Below are positions 59,771 to 64,000 of a DNA stretch of 64,000 bases, in pieces. The notes beneath the pieces were generated by a model, which had not been told where the DNA came from, made no database searches, and saw nothing but the letters and a program-made list of their open reading frames with translations. The stretch spans positions 434,001-498,000 of the forward strand of contig CAXXXY010000002.1 in the NCBI GenBank assembly GCA_963667515.2, given 5' to 3'. The position numbers and the translations under genes were made by a program. The first letter of the stretch is position 1. Each line of letters starts with the position of its first letter. Origin of the DNA: VYDC01 sp963667515 (GTDB lineage Bacteria > Chloroflexota > Dehalococcoidia > UBA2979).

Positions 59771-60517
59771 ATGCGCTGGATCGTCTTCGTCTCGCTCATC
59801 CTCGGCGCCGGCTGCTCGGCGGCCGCGACCGCGGAGCAGCCGTCCACTGAGCAGTCGGCCACGGCGTCCGAGGCGCGGGCACTCGCTGCCGCCGCCGGGG
59901 CGGCGGTCCACGTCGACCTCGTCGAGCTCGAGGCCAACCTCGTGACGTTCGCTGCGCGCCTGTCGCCCGCCGCCGCGCCCACCCTCGTCGTTCGCTACAT
60001 CGCCAACACCGGCGGCTCCGGCGTCGCGCGCCGCGACGCCTGCGAGCAAGGCGCGCGATCGGGCGGCGCGTGGGCCGAGGGCACTCAGGTGCGAAAGCTG
60101 GACGCGCGGGGTGCGAGCTGCGTGGGCTGGAGCCTGGTCGCGGGCCCCGGCGAGCAGTCCTGGGTGCGCGACGAGTACCTCTCCACCGAGCGCCCACCAG
60201 CCCGAGTAGCTGCGCCCAGCCAGCCGGCGCCCGCGCCGCATCCCGCGATCCCTCCTCGCGACCAGAGTCAGATGTTCGTCTTCGGCACCGCGCCGCCCGG
60301 CAGCTTCGTCGCGGTCTACGTCGGCAACCGCTTCTGCGAGGCGGCGCTGGCGGATCCGGTCGTCGGCCTGTGGGGCACGGACATCGGCCCCGGCGATCTC
60401 TGCGACCCGAGGCTCGGCGAGCCGTTCGTGTTCGCCATCGACGGGTCGCTCGCGCATGCGTCGGCGGCTCTCACGTGGGCGCCGAGCGCCACCGCCGAGG
60501 TCGCGCTCACGCCGTAG
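59771..60517 (+). CDS. Lipoprotein with SH3-like domain
   Basis: 248 residues. Signal peptide MRWIVFVSLILGAGCSAAA with lipobox GAGC (Cys15). A helical Ala/Glu/Ser region follows, then an SH3b-like stretch (LVVRYIANTGGSGVARRDAC, GAWAEGTQVRKLDARG, SWVRDEYLS), a Pro/Ala-rich linker (~145-165), and a C-terminal beta domain (MFVFGTAPPGSFVAVYVGNR, FVFAIDGSLAHASAALTW). Four cysteines outside the lipobox could form disulfides. ATG at 59771 after GGGGGGATCG. Probably attached to the outer face of the membrane; binding partner unknown. Confidence 0.75.
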   Translation: MRWIVFVSLILGAGCSAAATAEQPSTEQSATASEARALAAAAGAAVHVDLVELEANLVTFAARLSPAAAPTLVVRYIANTGGSGVARRDACEQGARSGGAWAEGTQVRKLDARGASCVGWSLVAGPGEQSWVRDEYLSTERPPARVAAPSQPAPAPHPAIPPRDQSQMFVFGTAPPGSFVAVYVGNRFCEAALADPVVGLWGTDIGPGDLCDPRLGEPFVFAIDGSLAHASAALTWAPSATAEVALTP

Positions 60518-60538
60518 CCGGTCGGGCGCGCGGCTAGG

Positions 60539-61588
60539 TGTAGTTCCCACGTAGGTTGTTGACAGGATGAGGGGCCTCGCCCGCTGCTGTGTGTGACAGC
60601 ACGGCAGTAGCGAGGAGAGGACACCCTCATGGCCCATCGTAACGCGCGGCTGACGCCGCTGACCCGACTCGAGCTCGTGCGGGAAGTGGACGCCGGCTGG
60701 CCCCAGGCTGAGGTCGCTCGCCACTTCCGCGTCTCCCGCCACACCGTTGCCAAGTGGCTGGGGCGCTTCCGGGCGGAGGGAGCGGCAGGGCTCGAGGACC
60801 GCAGCTCCGCCCCGCGCGCGCATCCCCGGCGCACGCCGCCCGAGCTGGAGCGACGCATCTGCGCCGTGCGACGCACGCAGGGATTCGGGCCGCATCGCAT
60901 CCAGTGGGCGCTCGGGGTCGCCCGCTCCACGGTCTACGCCGTGCTGCGGCGCCGCGGCCTCAACCGGCTCGACCGCCTGCACCGCGTCACCCGGGAGCCG
61001 GTCCGCTACGAGCACGACGCCCCCGGCGACCTGCTGCATCTCGACGTGAAGAAGCTCGGGCGCGTCCCCGAGGGCGGCGGCAAGCGAATGGCGCCTGGCT
61101 TCGCCGAGACGCGCTCCGGGCCGCATTCGCGGCGTTCGCTGGGGCTGGAGTACCTACACGTCGCCGTCGACGACCACAGCCGTTACGCCTACGTCTCCGT
61201 CCTGCCCGACGAGCGTGGCGCGAGCTGCGCCGCCTTCCTCGAGCAGGCGCTCGCGGCCTTCCGCCGGCGTGGCGTGCGCGTGCGCCGGGTCCTGACCGAC
61301 AACGCGAAGGCCTACACCGTCGCCCGCAGCTTCCACGGCGCCGCCGCTGCCGCAGACGTGCGGCTGTCGCACACGCGGCCCTACCGCCCGCAGACGAACG
61401 GCAAAGCCGAGCGTTTCATCCAGATCCTGCAGAACGAGTGGGCCTACGCCCGCCCCTACCGCTCCAACGCCGAGCGGCTGCGCCAGCTCCCACGCTGGCT
61501 CTACCGCTACAATCACCGCCGACCGCACGGCGGCGTCGGCGGGGCCGTCCCCGCCTCCCGCCTGTGAACAACCTTCCTGGGTAGTACA
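60539..61588 (+). mobile_element. IS481-type insertion sequence, copy 3
   Basis: 1050 bp, plus orientation. Exact 6-bp target duplication GCTAGG at 60533-60538 and 61589-61594, the same sequence as for copy 2. Inserted between the SH3-like lipoprotein gene and the TIG-domain gene, 78 bases before the ATG of the latter, so it may separate that gene from its promoter or bring its own outward transcription. Confidence 0.97.
60629..61567 (+). CDS. IS481-family transposase (copy 3)
   Basis: 312 residues, identical in protein to copy 2. Helix-turn-helix at ~24-43, DDE residues in LDVKK, LTDNAK and GKAERF. Intact, so a possible source for further transposition. It reads toward the TIG-domain gene. 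Confidence 0.95.
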   Translation: MAHRNARLTPLTRLELVREVDAGWPQAEVARHFRVSRHTVAKWLGRFRAEGAAGLEDRSSAPRAHPRRTPPELERRICAVRRTQGFGPHRIQWALGVARSTVYAVLRRRGLNRLDRLHRVTREPVRYEHDAPGDLLHLDVKKLGRVPEGGGKRMAPGFAETRSGPHSRRSLGLEYLHVAVDDHSRYAYVSVLPDERGASCAAFLEQALAAFRRRGVRVRRVLTDNAKAYTVARSFHGAAAAADVRLSHTRPYRPQTNGKAERFIQILQNEWAYARPYRSNAERLRQLPRWLYRYNHRRPHGGVGGAVPASRL

Positions 61589-61666
61589 GCTAGGCGCTTC
61601 CCCGATGGTGGCTGCGCGTCCCTCGACGTGACGATGGGAGCGCAGCCGAGAGGCGGCGTTGCGACG

Positions 61667-63673
61667 ATGCCGACGGCCGAACGTGTAGCTCGACGTGCCC
61701 GCGTGGCGGCGCGCGCGCGGTGGCTGGCCGCCGCCGCGCTGCTCGGCTGCGCGCTGGCGCTCAGCGGGCTGCCGGGAGCGCGCGGCGTCGAGGCGGCCGC
61801 TGCCCCCACCATCACCTCGGCGAGCCCCGCCACCGGCGCGATGGGCGGCAGCACCGTGGTCACACTCACGGGCACCGGCTTCGTCGCGGGCGCGACCGTG
61901 ACCTTCGCGGGCGTGGCCGCCCCCGTGGTCACGGTGGTCAGCGCCACGCAGATCGACGCGACGACGCCGGCCGGCGCGCCGGGCGCGGCGGTGATCGCCG
62001 TGACCAACGCCGACACGCAGAGCGGCACGCTGACAGGCGCGTTCAGCTACCTCGCCGCCCCGCCCACGATCGCGCTGATCGCGCCGGCCAGCGGCTCCTC
62101 GCTGGGCGGCACGGCCGTGACGCTGACGGGCACCGCCTTCGTCGCGGGCGCGTCCGTCACGATCGGCGGCACGGCCGCGACGAGCGTCGTCGTGGTCGAT
62201 CCGACGCAGATCACCCTCGTCGCCCCCGCGCACACGGCGGGCGCGGCCGACCTGGTGGTCACGAACGCCGACACGCAGGCCGCGACCTCGGTGGGCGGCT
62301 ACAGCTTCGTCGCGGCCGCCCCGCCGACGGCGACGGCGGTGAGCCCCGCGAGCGGCACGACGGGCGGTGGCACCCCCGTCATCGTGACCGGCACCGGCTT
62401 CGCGGCCGGCGCCACGCTGACGTTCGGCGGCGTCGCGGCGACGCAGGTGGTCGTCGTCTCGGCGACGCAGATCACGGCGCGCACGCCCGCCCACGCCGCG
62501 GGCGCCGTCGCCGCCTCCGTGACGAACGCCGACACGCAGAGCGCCACGCTGGCCTCGGGGTTCGCCTACGTCGCGACGGCGGCGCCGACCGTGACCGCCG
62601 TGACGCCGAGCGGCGGCCCGCTCGCGGGCGGCACGGCGATCATCGTGACGGGCACCGGCTTCCTCGCGGGCGCGACCGTGTCGCTGGGCTCGACGGCCGC
62701 GACCGGCGTCGTGGTGCTCAGCGCGACGCAGCTCACGGCCGTGACGCCCGCGGGCACCGCGGCCACCGTCGCGCTCTCGGTCACCAACACCGACGCGCAG
62801 AAGGGCACGCTGGCCTCGGCCTTCACCTACCGCGCGGCGCCGACGGTCACCGCCGTCTCGCCGAGCAGCGGGAGCGACGCGGGCGGCACGGTCGTGACGC
62901 TGACCGGCAGCGGCTTCGTCGCGCCGGCCACCGTCTCCTTCGGCGGCGTCGGGGGGACGTCGGTGACCGTCGACAGTGCCTCGAAGATCACCGTCACGAC
63001 GCCCGCACACGCCCCCGGCGCGGTGACGGTGACGGTGACGGTGACGGTGACGGTGACGGTGACGGTGACGGTGACGGTGACGGTGACGGTGACGGTGACG
63101 AACGCCGACGGGCAGGTGGGCACGCTCGCGTCCGCCTTCACCTTCCGCGCCGCACCGACGGTGAGCGCGGTGCTCCCCGCGAGCGGTAGCCCGGCGGGCG
63201 GGACCACCGTCACCGTGCGCGGCGGCGGCTTCCTCGCGGGCGCCGCCGTGACCTTCGGCGACGTCGCCGCGACCGCCGTGGTGCTCGCCGACGCCGACCG
63301 CCTCACGGTGACCGTGCCGGCGCACGCGGCCGGGCTCGTCGCGGTGACCGTGACGAACCCCGACGGCCTCGCGGGCTCGATGTCCGGGGCGTACCGCTAC
63401 GAGGCCGAGGGGACCGCCAAGGCCACACTGAGCCTGCTGCCCTCGGCGGGGCAGTCGGTGATCTCGATCTGGGGCGGGGGCACGGTCGATGCGGTGGTCA
63501 CGGTGGTGGCGGCCAACGGCTGCGAGCTCGCCTCCGTGGCCGCGAACGCCGCGGCCGGCGCGGGGCTGGTGCTCTACGTGCCGGGCGCCCCGGCCTTCGC
63601 CAACTCGCCGTTCCTCGACGTCTACCCCGGGGGCGCCCTCGCCCAGTCGGCGCTCTTCTTGCGCTGCGCCTGA
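61667..63673 (+). CDS. Secreted protein with six IPT/TIG domains
   Basis: 668 residues from ATG 61667 (GTG 61628 and ATG 61634 are in-frame alternatives). Signal peptide: basic RARVAARAR, hydrophobic WLAAAALLGCALALSGL, cleavage likely after the Ala-rich GVEAAAA. Six ~80-residue immunoglobulin-like IPT/TIG repeats follow, each beginning APT(I/V)xxxxPxxG, then GGTxVTLTGTGF, and ending VTNADxQ...F-Y. The fifth contains a (VT)13 run from 13 perfect GTGACG units (63023-63100). A C-terminal ~90-residue beta domain (SAGQSVISIWGGGTVDAVVT, ending LFLRCA) has two cysteines. Probably a cell-surface adhesive or scaffold protein. Confidence 0.85.
   Translation: MPTAERVARRARVAARARWLAAAALLGCALALSGLPGARGVEAAAAPTITSASPATGAMGGSTVVTLTGTGFVAGATVTFAGVAAPVVTVVSATQIDATTPAGAPGAAVIAVTNADTQSGTLTGAFSYLAAPPTIALIAPASGSSLGGTAVTLTGTAFVAGASVTIGGTAATSVVVVDPTQITLVAPAHTAGAADLVVTNADTQAATSVGGYSFVAAAPPTATAVSPASGTTGGGTPVIVTGTGFAAGATLTFGGVAATQVVVVSATQITARTPAHAAGAVAASVTNADTQSATLASGFAYVATAAPTVTAVTPSGGPLAGGTAIIVTGTGFLAGATVSLGSTAATGVVVLSATQLTAVTPAGTAATVALSVTNTDAQKGTLASAFTYRAAPTVTAVSPSSGSDAGGTVVTLTGSGFVAPATVSFGGVGGTSVTVDSASKITVTTPAHAPGAVTVTVTVTVTVTVTVTVTVTVTVTVTNADGQVGTLASAFTFRAAPTVSAVLPASGSPAGGTTVTVRGGGFLAGAAVTFGDVAATAVVLADADRLTVTVPAHAAGLVAVTVTNPDGLAGSMSGAYRYEAEGTAKATLSLLPSAGQSVISIWGGGTVDAVVTVVAANGCELASVAANAAAGAGLVLYVPGAPAFANSPFLDVYPGGALAQSALFLRCA
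63023..63100 (+). repeat. (GTGACG)13 microsatellite
   Basis: Thirteen perfect hexamer units inside the fifth TIG domain. Each unit adds Val-Thr, so changes in number keep the frame. Neighbouring TIG domains have only one or two VT or AV pairs at this place. Confidence 0.95.
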
Positions 63674-63803
63674 GCCGCGCCTCGTCGTCCGCCTGCCCCA
63701 CCCCGGCGCCGCCTAACCGCGCGTTAGCGCCGCCCGCCGAGACTCGATCGCATGCCGCGGGCAGTCCCGGGCCCCACGCGAAGCGAAACGGGGCGAGCAC
63801 CGA

Positions 63804-64000
63804 ATGATCCTCGAACGATGGACGTGGCGGCGTGCGCTGCCCCTCGCGCTGCTCGCAGCGGCGCTGCTGGCGCTGGCCGCGGCCTGCGGCGGCGACGATG
63901 GCGACGGCGACTCCTCGGCGGGGGAGCGCCTCGCTGGTTCGGTGGCGATCGATGGCTCCAGCACGGTCTTCCCCGTCTCCGAGGCGGTCGCCGAGGAGTT
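63804..64000 (+). CDS. PstS-like phosphate-binding lipoprotein, N-terminal part
   Basis: The first 65 residues of a gene that leaves the window. ATG at 63804 (MILERWTWRRALPLALLAAA), hydrophobic signal, lipobox LAAAC with Cys28, then an acidic Gly/Asp linker (GGDDGDGDSS). The mature start GSVAIDGSSTVFPVSEAVAE is the ligand-binding N terminus of PstS-type phosphate-binding proteins (DGSSTVFP). It would feed a PstCAB transporter presumably encoded downstream. Confidence 0.85.
   Translation, partial: MILERWTWRRALPLALLAAALLALAAACGGDDGDGDSSAGERLAGSVAIDGSSTVFPVSEAVAEE

Noticed and set aside
63023..63100. Repeat array as a CRISPR or a phage tail-type repeat
   Set aside because: The units are 6 bp without spacers and lie in frame inside a TIG domain, so it is a coding microsatellite.

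Overview
The window is 64 kb of very GC-rich bacterial chromosome, roughly three quarters G+C by eye. EF-Tu, RNA polymerase, the ribosomal proteins and gene neighbourhoods such as tuf-rpsJ and rpsD-rpoA-rplQ-truA-rplM-rpsI look most like Chloroflexota (Dehalococcoidia, Thermomicrobia or a related high-GC lineage). That assignment is inference from sequence style; no phylogeny was run. GTG and TTG starts are common and many genes overlap stop-to-start by 1 or 4 bases.

Layout. 1-9.0 kb: the 3' end of proA, then small metabolic and hypothetical genes (HAD phosphatase, zinc-ribbon and two-helix mini-proteins, glycerate kinase, zincin-like protease, TIM-barrel lipoprotein, DinB-like protein) and one lower-GC, foreign-looking gene at 8.1-8.8 kb with its own promoter. 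9.0-17.6 kb: rpoB-rpoC with tandem promoters, a ~290-nt leader and a strong terminator, but no rplKAJL in front and no rpsL-rpsG-fusA behind. 17.6-24.0 kb: a zinc-binding mini-protein and a large radical-SAM protein on the minus strand, then ispD-ispF and cysE-cysS. 24.0-44.3 kb: tRNA-Thr(TGT), tRNA-Tyr(GTA), tRNA-Thr(GGT) and tuf, then the S10-spc-alpha ribosomal superoperon ending with rplQ-truA-rplM-rpsI. 44.4-47.0 kb: a phosphohexomutase and a sugar-nucleotidyltransferase, paired on the minus strand. 48.2-53.4 kb: a methyl-cycle and adenine-salvage cluster on the minus strand (apt, mtnP, GNAT, ahcY, metK). 53.5-55.5 kb: a methyltransferase and plsX. 55.5-59.7 kb: a thiol-redox region (csoR, trxA, ferredoxin-thioredoxin reductase, trxB). 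59.8-64 kb: secreted proteins (SH3-like lipoprotein, six-TIG-domain protein, start of a PstS-like lipoprotein). Three almost identical 1050-bp IS481-type elements lie at 47.1, 56.9 and 60.5 kb.

Main discovery. The ferredoxin-thioredoxin reductase catalytic subunit at 57976-58533 (minus) is not truncated. The second cysteine of its CHC motif, the redox-active cysteine that works beside the [4Fe-4S] cluster, is encoded by an in-frame TGA. The conserved C-terminal part continues in frame for 61 more codons. A perfect 7-bp hairpin, whose apical loop can be drawn as AGGUCU (the E. coli fdhF SECIS loop), lies just behind the TGA. This is a predicted selenocysteine-containing FTR (Sec124), next to trxB and separated from trxA by an IS copy. 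The IS sits exactly on the FTR stop codon without destroying it.

Other points worth checking: a dispersed 35-nt element (12-nt box, 8-nt gap, 15-nt palindrome with compensatory changes); a CsoR-type operator lying between the -35 and -10 of the trxA promoter; a 6-residue insertion inside the zinc knuckle of ribosomal protein S14; a SAP-like tail on L13; and repeated Ala/Pro/Glu-rich tails on ribosomal proteins, two of them built from 15-bp triplications.
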